A DNA stretch of 58,369 nt from Planctomycetota bacterium (GTDB lineage: Bacteria; Planctomycetota; UBA8108; UBA1146; JAJFFE01), in contig JAJFFE010000170.1 in NCBI GenBank assembly GCA_021776775.1, forward strand, positions 1 to 58,369, written 5' to 3'. The notes under the pieces were generated by a model. That model had not been told where the DNA came from. It ran no database searches and was given only the letters and a program-made list of their open reading frames with translations. Position 1 is the stretch's first letter. Each line of letters starts with the position of its first letter. A program made the position numbers and the translations under genes. This document shows positions 44,514-52,411 of the stretch, piece by piece.

Positions 44514-44957
44514 GGAGAACCTCTGCAATCCGAAACGAGCGAACGGATTGTGGCCTAATCGCACGACGAGTTCGAGAGCACTCGATCGCGTCGTCCCCGA
44601 CCGCAAAACGCTCGGCGAACGATTCACATCTGGACGGGTTTCCCGGCGCACTCTACCACGGCATGCAAACCGGCGGGATCCACGAAAACTCTGGTCATTG
44701 CGCTGCCTAGAGGTGCGGCCGGAAATTGCCGGTGCTCCGTGCCTCTGACGATTCGGCTGGGCTCCTGCAGACCGAGCCAGTGAGAAGAGCCGTCCTTACG
44801 GCTTCCTGCGATCGACTGACTTTTGCCGCGCGCAGTGGCGGCGGCGATCGACTCTGGTAACCTTCTGGCCCTCTGCATTCGGATCGGGCGGCGCCCGAAG
44901 AGTGCGTCTCCGGACATTCCAACGAATCAACCCACGACCATCGACACGGGAGCATCC
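44514..44957. other. Divergent intergenic region
   Basis: 444 bases between the YkgJ-like gene (minus) and a dockerin-type gene (plus). It presumably holds both promoters. I see no convincing gene, -35/-10 pair, terminator or tRNA. The plus frame open from 44823 is rejected as coding before 44958 because the signal peptide and the GGGAG ribosome-binding site mark that later start. Confidence 0.4.
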
Positions 44958-46016
44958 ATGTTTCGCCTTCTGCTTCTCTGCGCGTTGACCGTCCTTCTAC
45001 ACAACGGAGTCGACGCTCAGATCGACCCGCGCGGCATGTACTTCATGCGCAACACTCAGTTCGGTACACCCACATCGTTTACCGAGTGGTTCTCGGTACG
45101 TCCGATCGCCGGCACCAACCAGTACTCGTTGCGCGATTTCTTCGGTTACGGCTGGAACGGGACCATCCTTCCAGACGGGACGATCACCCTCGTCGGTGGT
45201 GCTCCGGGTAGCTTCAGTACTCCGGACGACTTCTCGACCGAAGTCGGCGCCGGGCCAGGCAACCTCTACAACTGCAATCGCTGCCCGGGAACGGACGTCG
45301 ACTTTCCGGTCCTCTTTCCAGGAACCCCGGTGGTCGGCGATGTCGCTCGTAATGGTGATTACGACGGCACAGTCGAGGTCATCAACGCCGAGACCGAACT
45401 CGTCGTCAACGTCGTGCCGCGGGTGGTAACTCTCGAAGTCACGGGCAACAAGCTTCGCCTGACTCTCGACAACGGGGTCTTCTACGAAGGGCTTTTCACC
45501 AACGACGGCAGCGTCGCGATTCGCGTCGTCGAAAACACGGTTACCGGTTGGGTGCCGTTGTACGCCAGCTACGCCGCAACGACGACCAACATACCGCTCG
45601 ACGTCGTCGGGACTGTGACGTTTGACGACGAGGACAGTTTCACGGCTATCCTGTGTCGCCAAACGCGGGCGTCCATCGGCACGCAATCGCAAAGCCTTCA
45701 CCGAATCTCCGGCACTAGGATCGTCACCGGCGGGATGCAAATCCCAGGCGACTTCGACCAAAGCGGCGACTTCGACATCGGCGACGCGGTCTCGTTCCTC
45801 GGCTTCCTGTTCTCGACCGGCACCGCGGATCTTCCCTGCGCATCCGGCGCCGTCGACGCCGGCGGCAACTTGCTGCTGCTCGACGCGTCCGGCGACGACT
45901 CGGTCGATCTCGCGGACGCCATTCACATGTTGAGCTACTTGTTCTTGAGTGGTCCACCTCACGCGCTGGGCATCGACTGTCTGCCGATCGTCGACTGCAC
46001 GGATACCTGCCCGTAA
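44958..46016 (+). CDS. Secreted protein with dockerin-like C-terminus
   Basis: 352 residues; signal peptide MFRLLLLCALTVLLHNGVDA. The middle (about 22-265) is beta-rich without a recognised family (MYFMRNTQFGTPTSFTEWFS, NQYSLRDFFGYGWNGTILPD, YNCNRCPGTDVDFPV). Residues about 268-335 form a dockerin-like pair: GDFDQSGDFDIGDAVSFLGF and DASGDDSVDLADAIHMLSYL. The tail ends DTCP. The first loop is a slightly divergent Ca2+ loop (GDFDQSGDFDIGD). The ATG has GGGAG five bases upstream. It stands alone and converges with the HlyD operon. Function unknown; extracellular or surface location is expected. Confidence 0.8.
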   Translation: MFRLLLLCALTVLLHNGVDAQIDPRGMYFMRNTQFGTPTSFTEWFSVRPIAGTNQYSLRDFFGYGWNGTILPDGTITLVGGAPGSFSTPDDFSTEVGAGPGNLYNCNRCPGTDVDFPVLFPGTPVVGDVARNGDYDGTVEVINAETELVVNVVPRVVTLEVTGNKLRLTLDNGVFYEGLFTNDGSVAIRVVENTVTGWVPLYASYAATTTNIPLDVVGTVTFDDEDSFTAILCRQTRASIGTQSQSLHRISGTRIVTGGMQIPGDFDQSGDFDIGDAVSFLGFLFSTGTADLPCASGAVDAGGNLLLLDASGDDSVDLADAIHMLSYLFLSGPPHALGIDCLPIVDCTDTCP

Positions 46017-46122
46017 CGGTCGGCGTCTTTCGCGCTCGACTAGCTGAGCTCAGAGCTTCAACCTGGGCTCGGCGCAGACTCGGCCTCGTCGTGGGGATTC
46101 GTTGGGAGAACCACGGTCGAGA

Positions 46123-48255
46123 CTACTGCGCCTTGAGACGCTCGAGGAAGACGAGCAAGCGTCGAACGACGGTGCGACCGAGCGGAGCGGGTTCACCGGT
46201 GAGCCGCACGGTCCCCGTCATCCCGCGCCGAACGTGCTCGGCGGTCTCGGGTTCGATGGCAACGCTCACGCGAAAGAAGGCTCGCGCCGCCTCGGAGGTG
46301 TACGGGTTGACCTGGATGTCGCCGCCGGCGTCCTGAGTGAACTGGACGTCGTCTATCTTCACCGATCCGACCGGCTGCACAGCGACCACCAAGCCCCGCA
46401 CCTCTTCGCCGGGTAAGGATGCCGCGCGGAAGAAGACTGGGTCTCCCTGCTCGGGTTTCACGAGCGCGATCTGATCCTCATCGAGCAGCACTTCGATCAA
46501 CCACCGGCCGTCACCGATCGTTGCCACCCAATCGCCGCGCGCCAAGTATTGCCCGGCTGCACCCCGCCCAACGTAGTCGACCACACGTCCCGCCCCTGGC
46601 GCCGCGATCGTCAACCGATCGCGATCTCGAAGTATGCCCTCGAGGTTGGCCTGATGTTCGGCGAGCGATTCTCGTTCTTGATCCGCCCGGGCACGATCAA
46701 CCTGATCGTAGGCACGAATCAGAACCTCGGACTGACGCACCCGCGAGTCCGCTTCGTCGATCTTGGCTGACAACAGCGGGTCGACGAGCACCGCCAACGG
46801 ATCGCTATTCTGTACCCGCTGGCCAGCGCGGATTCGCACGGAGTCAACGGTCCCGCTCGTCTTGGCGCGAACCACGTGCTCCACCTCGGCACGCACGACC
46901 CCGGTGGCGTGCACGTGAGTCGGTAGATGAAGTCCGCCGCTCAAGTAGATGAGTCCCGCGATCAAGAGAACGCTGTAGAGAATGCCGCGACCGCGTACGG
47001 CTTTCGTTTCGTCCGCGAACCATAGGTAACTGAAGAGCTTCACCGCTGTCTTGGTCAGCTCGGTGCCGAAGTAGATCGCACCCAGCGCAATACCGACAAC
47101 GAAGAACTTCGTCGCAATGACAGTCGCGATCGACAGCACGACGGTGATCCGATACAGCGCACAGCCGACGCCGTAGACGCACAAGATCACTCGCATCCGC
47201 GGCGCCCCTTGGCACCGACCGTCGTCGATTCCCAGGATCGTCCGCTTGAGCAGAGACTGCACGGCGCCCGTGGCGCGCTGCCGGAGGTTAGGAATCTCGA
47301 GCGCGTCGCTCATCGCGTAGTAGCCGTCGAAGCGCATCAGTGGATTGACGTTGAATCCAATCGTGAGCACGCTGGCCAGGAACACCACGTTGTGGAAGAA
47401 GGAGCTCGTCACTCCAGGGGAGGCCAAGCACCAACCGATCATCGCGAAAGCGGCAATAGTCAACTCGAAGTACATTCCACCGAAGTTGACGACGAGCCGC
47501 TGCCACTTCCGAGTGAACGCCCAGGAGCTGGTGGCATCGACGTACGCGCACGGCGTGAACAAAATGAAGAACGCGCCCATCTCGGGAACGTGACCTTGGA
47601 ATCGTTTGCACGCGTACGCGTGGCCGAACTCGTGAAAGACTTTCAGGCCGATCATCGTGCCCCAGAGCAGGGCCAGGTTGCGCAGCTGAAAGAACCCGTC
47701 GAACTGTTCTATGAATCGACCCCAGTGCGATGCCAACAAGTACAGCGCGAAGCACTGCAGCGCTATCCAGAAGATCAGGAACGGTTTGGTAAACGCGAAT
47801 CTTGCGATCGACATGGTTCGCGTCAGGAACGCGTCCGGGTTGATGAGCGGCACCTTGAAGAAGAAGATTCCGGTCAGTCTCTGCTTCTTTGCCGCGTTGC
47901 GCTTCGCGACGAATCGACGGTAGAGACGGTCTCCATCGCTGAACGGCAAGTTCAGCACTCCGAGCTGGTGAAGCGAGACGATGAACTCGTAGAACTTCTC
48001 CTCGTCTTCAGCGTCTAGGCTCTCGTTCGCGACCAAGTTGGAAAAGACGGTGTGCAGAGAACGTTCTTCGTTGATTTCGACCACGACAGAGTAGTCAGCC
48101 AAGTCCAACCGGTGGCTCTGAAACGTGATCGGGTCGCGGACGATATAGGACACCTCGCCGCGAAAGATGTGTCGGCTGAAATCGAGCTCGGGGCGCAACC
48201 CGACACGTACGTCGCGCAGGCGATCCGCCAGTGTCGCGGGCGGTTCATCGGTCAT
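46123..48255 (-). CDS. M50 (site-2-protease-like) metallopeptidase fused to a HlyD-type adaptor
   Basis: 710 residues. The N-terminus (about 20-110) looks like the PqqD-like helical region common in this family (HIFRGEVSYIVRDPITFQSH). About 150-440 is a polytopic membrane domain with the zinc motif HEFGH (208-212) and the second-shell motif NVNPLMRFDGYY (302-313), as in site-2 proteases. After another membrane helix (SVLLIAGLIYLSGGLHL) the chain becomes a periplasmic adaptor. That part has a biotinyl-lipoyl-like domain (VVRAKTSGTVDSVRIRAGQR), a coiled coil (ADSRVRQSEVLIRAYDQVDR) and a beta-barrel part to the end. It is the last gene of a four-gene operon, 10 bp after the GAF-HlyD gene. It likely forms, with the other adaptors, an envelope-spanning complex; substrate and proteolytic activity are unproven. 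Confidence 0.88.
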   Translation of the reverse strand: MTDEPPATLADRLRDVRVGLRPELDFSRHIFRGEVSYIVRDPITFQSHRLDLADYSVVVEINEERSLHTVFSNLVANESLDAEDEEKFYEFIVSLHQLGVLNLPFSDGDRLYRRFVAKRNAAKKQRLTGIFFFKVPLINPDAFLTRTMSIARFAFTKPFLIFWIALQCFALYLLASHWGRFIEQFDGFFQLRNLALLWGTMIGLKVFHEFGHAYACKRFQGHVPEMGAFFILFTPCAYVDATSSWAFTRKWQRLVVNFGGMYFELTIAAFAMIGWCLASPGVTSSFFHNVVFLASVLTIGFNVNPLMRFDGYYAMSDALEIPNLRQRATGAVQSLLKRTILGIDDGRCQGAPRMRVILCVYGVGCALYRITVVLSIATVIATKFFVVGIALGAIYFGTELTKTAVKLFSYLWFADETKAVRGRGILYSVLLIAGLIYLSGGLHLPTHVHATGVVRAEVEHVVRAKTSGTVDSVRIRAGQRVQNSDPLAVLVDPLLSAKIDEADSRVRQSEVLIRAYDQVDRARADQERESLAEHQANLEGILRDRDRLTIAAPGAGRVVDYVGRGAAGQYLARGDWVATIGDGRWLIEVLLDEDQIALVKPEQGDPVFFRAASLPGEEVRGLVVAVQPVGSVKIDDVQFTQDAGGDIQVNPYTSEAARAFFRVSVAIEPETAEHVRRGMTGTVRLTGEPAPLGRTVVRRLLVFLERLKAQ

Positions 48256-48265
48256 ACCACCCGCC

Positions 48266-50152
48266 TCACAGCCACAGCTTCATGCGGATAGCGCCGATCG
48301 CTCGGTGCAGCGTAATCCACCAAACCGGCTGCGGCCCGGTGTTGACGCGTGCCACGCCCTCCATTCCCGCTCGAACCCATTCTTCCTGATCCGGCAGGTT
48401 TGCCTCGACAACGTAGACGTTCCCTCCGCCGTGCTGTGTTGCGGAAACGGCAACGCGTTCGAGCTCCAATGTGTAGCTGGAGTCGGGTCGCGAGAAGGGT
48501 GAGAAGACGCCAGTGAGGCCAGGAGCGACGATCGACACTTCGGACTCGGGGACTTGCACGTCGAGGCGCAGTCTGCCACCGGCTGAAAGTTCGAACAGCG
48601 ACTCTCCACGGCGCAAGATATCCCCGACGCGGTCACGCAGGTCACCCGCGACGACGATTCCGTCTTGGGGTGCGACCAGCACCGCCCTATTGATCTGATA
48701 CTGAACGATATTGAGCTGAGCTCGGACGTTGTCCGCTTGCGCTTCGGTTAATCGAACCGCCACCGGGTCTCGATCCGCGCGAGCTTTTCGCAGCTCGATC
48801 GACAACCGGGCCAACTCCCGGTCAAACCTGAGTCGCTCCAACTCTAGAGACTCGACGTTCAATCGACACAGGGTTTGCCCCTGCGTCACGCGATCTCCCG
48901 GAACCACGAGCACCTCGTCGAGAAGCCCGTCAAAGGGAGCAGAAACCTGACGAACTTCAGCCGACATGACCACCGCCGGGACGGCCATCTCGTACGTTCT
49001 CGTCCCGAGTAGGAACCAGAGCGTCGCACAGACGAACAAGACCAACGCGACCTTCCGCACCCAGTATCCCGGTTGGGTCAGCGTACGCGTGCGATTGACG
49101 AGCGTTCGCCAGGCGTGACCGCGAACACTCTGATTGGCGCGCTGGACGAGCTGCATCACGGGAGCGTACGGCTCGACCATTTCGCGGTACTTGTCGAGCT
49201 CTCCCTGGGTAAACGGACGCTTGCGACTTCGACGAAGTGCGACCACGTAACGGCACTCGCCGTCTTCGCACATGGGAATCGTCGCGACGCAGTCGCCACC
49301 GCTCGCTTCGTGCCATTGCCGGTGCAGGCGATACTCCGGACCGGTCTCCTCTTCCCAGTCTTCTTGCTGTTGAAAGCGAATCGGAACGCAGTGATCGACG
49401 CACTCCTCCATTGCTTGGCGGAGTTTCACCGTTCCCGGCGACTGGCGTTTTACTTCGTCGAACCCAGAGATCGACAGAACGCGCACCCGATGATGCAGCA
49501 CTTCTCCGATCGAGACTTGATCACAACCACTCTTCCCCTTGAGTTGGTTGACCAAACCAAAGGCGAGTTCGAAGCGCGACTCGTAGTTCCCCGCCGTACG
49601 CATGGCCTTGTTGCTAGCAGGGTTTGGCGCCTCCGAGCTCTCGGCAGCCGCGCCCCGAGCAGCAGGTTGCACGAACTGGCCGACGCGTTCCCGGCTATCG
49701 CCGATGAGGGCGCCGAGCATGTAGAGCTGCCCGAGGCGTTCGGCTACTTCCGCAAGCGGGCAACCGATCACCGCAACGATCGCACCGACCGGAGACTGGT
49801 GAGCGTCGACAACCGGAGCCGAAATCGCCGCGATCTGCATCGATTCCCCGCGGTCGCGGAAGACGAAAATGAAGGGCTCACAATCGACGAGCGCTTCCGT
49901 CATGAGGTCTGTAGTGACCTCTTCCCAAAATTCGGGATCCGCGGTTCCGTCGGAGTAGCTGTCGCTGACCACAGTGGTGCCGTGAGAAAGTTGAATCTGG
50001 GCGTACATCGCGTCCGTGCGTCGTCCGACCGTTCCGATCGCTTCGCGAACGAAGGCGGCAACGGAAGACGATGCCATCGCCTGATCCAAAATCATTCGAC
50101 AGCCGGTCGGCAGGCCGACCGTTTTCTCGGCTGTCGCGGTCACAGTTGACAT
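48266..50152 (-). CDS. Cytoplasmic GAF sensor fused to a HlyD-type membrane adaptor
   Basis: 628 residues. The N-terminal 335 residues hold two GAF-like domains (about 15-150 and 190-335) with typical patterns (SAPVVDAHQSPVGAIVAVIG; CVATIPMCEDGECRYVVALR; TQGELDKYREMVEPYAPVMQ). One transmembrane helix follows (about 366-384, KVALVLFVCATLWFLLG). The periplasmic part is HlyD/RND-adaptor-like: VSAPFDGLLDEVLVVPGDRV, a helical hairpin (RELARLSIELRKARADRD) and the returning lipoyl half (AVLVAPQDGIVVAGDLRDRV). A ligand sensor wired directly to an export adaptor is unusual and suggests gating by a cytoplasmic signal. The ATG has GGAG five bases upstream. It is flanked by PilZ (22 bp upstream) and M50-HlyD (10 bp downstream). 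Confidence 0.86.
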   Translation of the reverse strand: MSTVTATAEKTVGLPTGCRMILDQAMASSSVAAFVREAIGTVGRRTDAMYAQIQLSHGTTVVSDSYSDGTADPEFWEEVTTDLMTEALVDCEPFIFVFRDRGESMQIAAISAPVVDAHQSPVGAIVAVIGCPLAEVAERLGQLYMLGALIGDSRERVGQFVQPAARGAAAESSEAPNPASNKAMRTAGNYESRFELAFGLVNQLKGKSGCDQVSIGEVLHHRVRVLSISGFDEVKRQSPGTVKLRQAMEECVDHCVPIRFQQQEDWEEETGPEYRLHRQWHEASGGDCVATIPMCEDGECRYVVALRRSRKRPFTQGELDKYREMVEPYAPVMQLVQRANQSVRGHAWRTLVNRTRTLTQPGYWVRKVALVLFVCATLWFLLGTRTYEMAVPAVVMSAEVRQVSAPFDGLLDEVLVVPGDRVTQGQTLCRLNVESLELERLRFDRELARLSIELRKARADRDPVAVRLTEAQADNVRAQLNIVQYQINRAVLVAPQDGIVVAGDLRDRVGDILRRGESLFELSAGGRLRLDVQVPESEVSIVAPGLTGVFSPFSRPDSSYTLELERVAVSATQHGGGNVYVVEANLPDQEEWVRAGMEGVARVNTGPQPVWWITLHRAIGAIRMKLWL

Positions 50153-50174
50153 ATCAACTCCAAGAGACGGATCA

Positions 50175-50597
50175 CTAAAACAGGTCCAACGGATCCGCGC
50201 TCTCGCGTGGCTTTCTATAACGATCTTCGTCGAGTTCGATTTTGGTAAAGAACGTGAAACCGGCTTCGAACGCGGTGTCGTTGATCATTCGGCAACGTAG
50301 GCAACGGGCAAACACCACCGGAAGGTCGTGGTTCTCGAGTTCAATCTGCAGGCGGAAGACATCGCCTACCATGACGCCCATCGGAAACACGGCCCGACAC
50401 CCTCCCATCGAGAGGTCGCACGTGAGGCCTTGAAGCCGTAGCTTCATCGCCTCCATGGCGCTAGATGGTTGCAGCACGAGCTTGGTACGAATCGGAACTC
50501 GCTCGTGCAGGCGCATACGATCAGCGTTGGTCTGCTTCTGGCCCTCGAGCTCTTCGAGGAGATCGAGATCCAACTCCTTTTTGACCTTCTCGTTCAT
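50175..50597 (-). CDS. PilZ-domain protein (c-di-GMP receptor)
   Basis: 140 residues. After a charged helical N-terminus (KKELDLDLLEELEGQKQ) the PilZ signatures are intact: the RxxxR motif at Arg33-Arg37 (ERVPIRTK) and DxSxxG at Asp61-Ser63-Gly66 (CDLSMGGCRAV). Binding of cyclic di-GMP is therefore likely. The ATG overlaps the stop of the upstream HlyD gene by four bases (ATGA), so the receptor is made in step with the export adaptor. The GAF-HlyD gene follows after 22 bp. It probably couples c-di-GMP levels to the activity of the neighbouring export complex; that coupling is inferred from the operon. Confidence 0.9.
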   Translation of the reverse strand: MNEKVKKELDLDLLEELEGQKQTNADRMRLHERVPIRTKLVLQPSSAMEAMKLRLQGLTCDLSMGGCRAVFPMGVMVGDVFRLQIELENHDLPVVFARCLRCRMINDTAFEAGFTFFTKIELDEDRYRKPRESADPLDLF

Positions 50598-51421
50598 CGA
50601 CTCTCCTCAAACTCGACGGTGCACTCGACGCCGGCCGGGATTCTGTGATCCGGGTTAGCGACCTCGAGCTGAATCCCCAGCGTTCCACTCGACGCATCGA
50701 TCACGCGATCCACGATCGAGACCGTGGCGTCCACGGAACCGAAGTCAAACCCAGGAATCGTGACTCGACCCTTGGTTCCCGGTGCGATCTTCCCGAAGTA
50801 GTCCGAGGAAACGATGAGCTCGACTCGAAGCGGGTCCAGCACTGCAACTCGGGCAACCGACGCTTTCGCTCCGGTGACGAGTTCACCCTCGGAGAGGTGG
50901 CATTCGACCACCACCCCGCTGACTCGGCTGACAATTTGGCGCTGTTCGAGTTGAGCCCGGACTCGCGCTGCTTCGAGCCTCGCGACCTCTCGCGTTTGCT
51001 GAGCCTGCTTCAGTTCGAGTTCAGCCAGACGGAAGTTGGTCACCGCTTCCGTCATCTCTTCCTGACTCGCGATGCCCTTCGTGAACAGCAGCGTGACCTG
51101 TTCGACCTTGTCGGCGTAGAGTTCGACATTGACCCCGGCTGTCAGCTCGGCGGCGTCTCCGGTCGCCTTCGCTTCGGCAACCCGCAAACTCGCACGATCA
51201 ACTGAACAGTCGAGCCTTGCGATGACATCACCTGGATCGATGCGATCCCCTCGCTTGACGAAGACCCCATCGAGGCGTCCCTCCACGGGAATCCCGAGTT
51301 CGAGAGTCACCGCTGGCTGCAGGAGTCCGTCAAATCGCAATGGGATACTCGTGGGACCACGGCCGTTGCCGTCGTTGACGAGGAACATCACGAGGAGTCC
51401 CGCGCCGAGAGCGATACGCAT
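50594..51421 (-). CDS. HlyD/RND-type periplasmic adaptor (membrane fusion protein)
   Basis: 275 residues; N-terminal hydrophobic signal or anchor (MRIALGAGLLVMFLV). Lipoyl half-motifs flank a coiled-coil hairpin: LELGIPVEGRLDGVFVKRGD, DPGDVIARLD, then helices (FRLAELELKQAQQTREVARL), then IVSRVSGVVVECHLSEGELV. A beta-barrel domain follows to the C-terminus (IVDRVIDASSGTLGIQLEVA). Such adaptors link inner-membrane exporters to outer-membrane channels. The ATG at 51421 has GAGGAG nine bases upstream; the longer frame to 51532 is not supported. It is the first gene of the operon HlyD-PilZ-GAF/HlyD-M50/HlyD. No exporter ATPase, RND pump or TolC-type channel is present in the window. Confidence 0.88.
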   Translation of the reverse strand: MRIALGAGLLVMFLVNDGNGRGPTSIPLRFDGLLQPAVTLELGIPVEGRLDGVFVKRGDRIDPGDVIARLDCSVDRASLRVAEAKATGDAAELTAGVNVELYADKVEQVTLLFTKGIASQEEMTEAVTNFRLAELELKQAQQTREVARLEAARVRAQLEQRQIVSRVSGVVVECHLSEGELVTGAKASVARVAVLDPLRVELIVSSDYFGKIAPGTKGRVTIPGFDFGSVDATVSIVDRVIDASSGTLGIQLEVANPDHRIPAGVECTVEFEESR

Positions 51422-51833
51422 AATTGTCTGCTCCTCGGATAACCCGATAGGTGGAGTCACGGTCCAAGGTCTGGATAAACCCGGACCCCGACCAAAGAAG
51501 ACTAGGATGTTCTGAAGGCCCGGTCCAATCACGGACGTGTGACTACGAGAAGATCCGCCCGGACGGGTCGCCTACCCCATGAGAGAGGTAGAGCTAAACA
51601 CAGTCGCGAAAAGCTTTTGCAGGCTCGAAGGATGAGCGAAGAGCAGGCAGCGGTCGGAAACGGAACGTTCCGAATCGTCTGGCAATGGTGAGTCCGCCTA
51701 CCCCGGGAATCCTCGATTTCGCGATGTTGTGTGCAGGTAAGGGGTTGTGTTCGAAACCACGGACGCCGATATACTAGGCGTGTGGCAGTGTAGCCACGAG
51801 TTCGTTTTTGGTCCGCTACCGTGAAGGAGCGAC
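51422..51833. other. Divergent promoter region of the HlyD operon and the Pro/Ala-tailed gene
   Basis: 412 bases. A perfect 12-base palindrome CGGAACGTTCCG lies at 51661-51672. On the plus strand TATACT (51770-51775) with TTGTGT 19 bases upstream (51745-51750) is a possible but weak sigma-70 promoter for the gene at 51834. A small GTGGC/GCCAC hairpin follows near 51782-51797. No sigma-54 -24/-12 pair was found. No gene is supported here. Confidence 0.4.
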
Positions 51834-52322
51834 ATGGGCCGGCCCCAGATCAAAGAGGTCGACTACCACGACTTCGTCGCTCAACTGCGCAAAGCCACCG
51901 ATAAGAAGTGCAGGATCGAAAAGAAGGAAAAGGAGAAGTGGGCGGCGTACGTCAAGCTGCACCAAGTGCTCGAACCGTCCTGTTTCGCCTACGCCCGCAG
52001 TTACGGAAGCGCCGCCAAGCCTCAGGCCGTGATCATTCAGTCCGGCGGTTCGTGGGACGGCTACTACGTGTACTCCGACGACGACATGTTCTGCCTGAAG
52101 TTCGTGCCCGGCGACCCTCCCCCCGCAGCGGCCGCCCCGCAACCCGAAGCGGCGGCCCCGGCTGCTGAAGCTCCCGCCGCTGAGGCCCCGGCCGATCCAG
52201 CCCCGGCCGCGGAAGCGCCAACCCCGGAACCTACCCCCGAAGCAGCCGAGCCCGAAGCTGCGTCGGCGACCGACGCCCCCGTCGAGCCGGACCCGAAACC
52301 CGAGGGTGACCCGACGCCGTAG
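51834..52322 (+). CDS. Hypothetical protein with Pro/Ala/Glu-rich C-terminal tail
   Basis: 162 residues, no signal peptide. Residues 1-100 look like a small folded domain with a basic helix (DKKCRIEKKEKEKWAAYVKL) followed by strands (AVIIQSGGSWDGYYVYSDDD). From about 101 the sequence is almost only Pro, Ala and Glu (PAPAAEAPTPEPTPEAAEPE), a rigid disordered tail. I do not recognise the family. The ATG has GAAGGAG five bases upstream, so the gene is probably real. It is divergent from the HlyD operon and lies 89 bp before the transglutaminase-like gene. Confidence 0.72.
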   Translation: MGRPQIKEVDYHDFVAQLRKATDKKCRIEKKEKEKWAAYVKLHQVLEPSCFAYARSYGSAAKPQAVIIQSGGSWDGYYVYSDDDMFCLKFVPGDPPPAAAAPQPEAAAPAAEAPAAEAPADPAPAAEAPTPEPTPEAAEPEAASATDAPVEPDPKPEGDPTP

Positions 52323-52411
52323 TACGACTCTTTGACTGGCGGCGCGCGACTCGGCGGACGAAGATATCGGCCGAACTTCGCGGGCACTCAGGAGTGGGGA
52401 GTTGTTCAAAG

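Noticed and set aside
46017..46122. Terminator between the convergent dockerin gene and HlyD operon
   Set aside because: Only short imperfect repeats without a T tract; not strong enough to list.
51740..51780. GTTCGAAAC considered as a tRNA T-loop
   Set aside because: No acceptor stem, anticodon arm or D-arm can be built around it.
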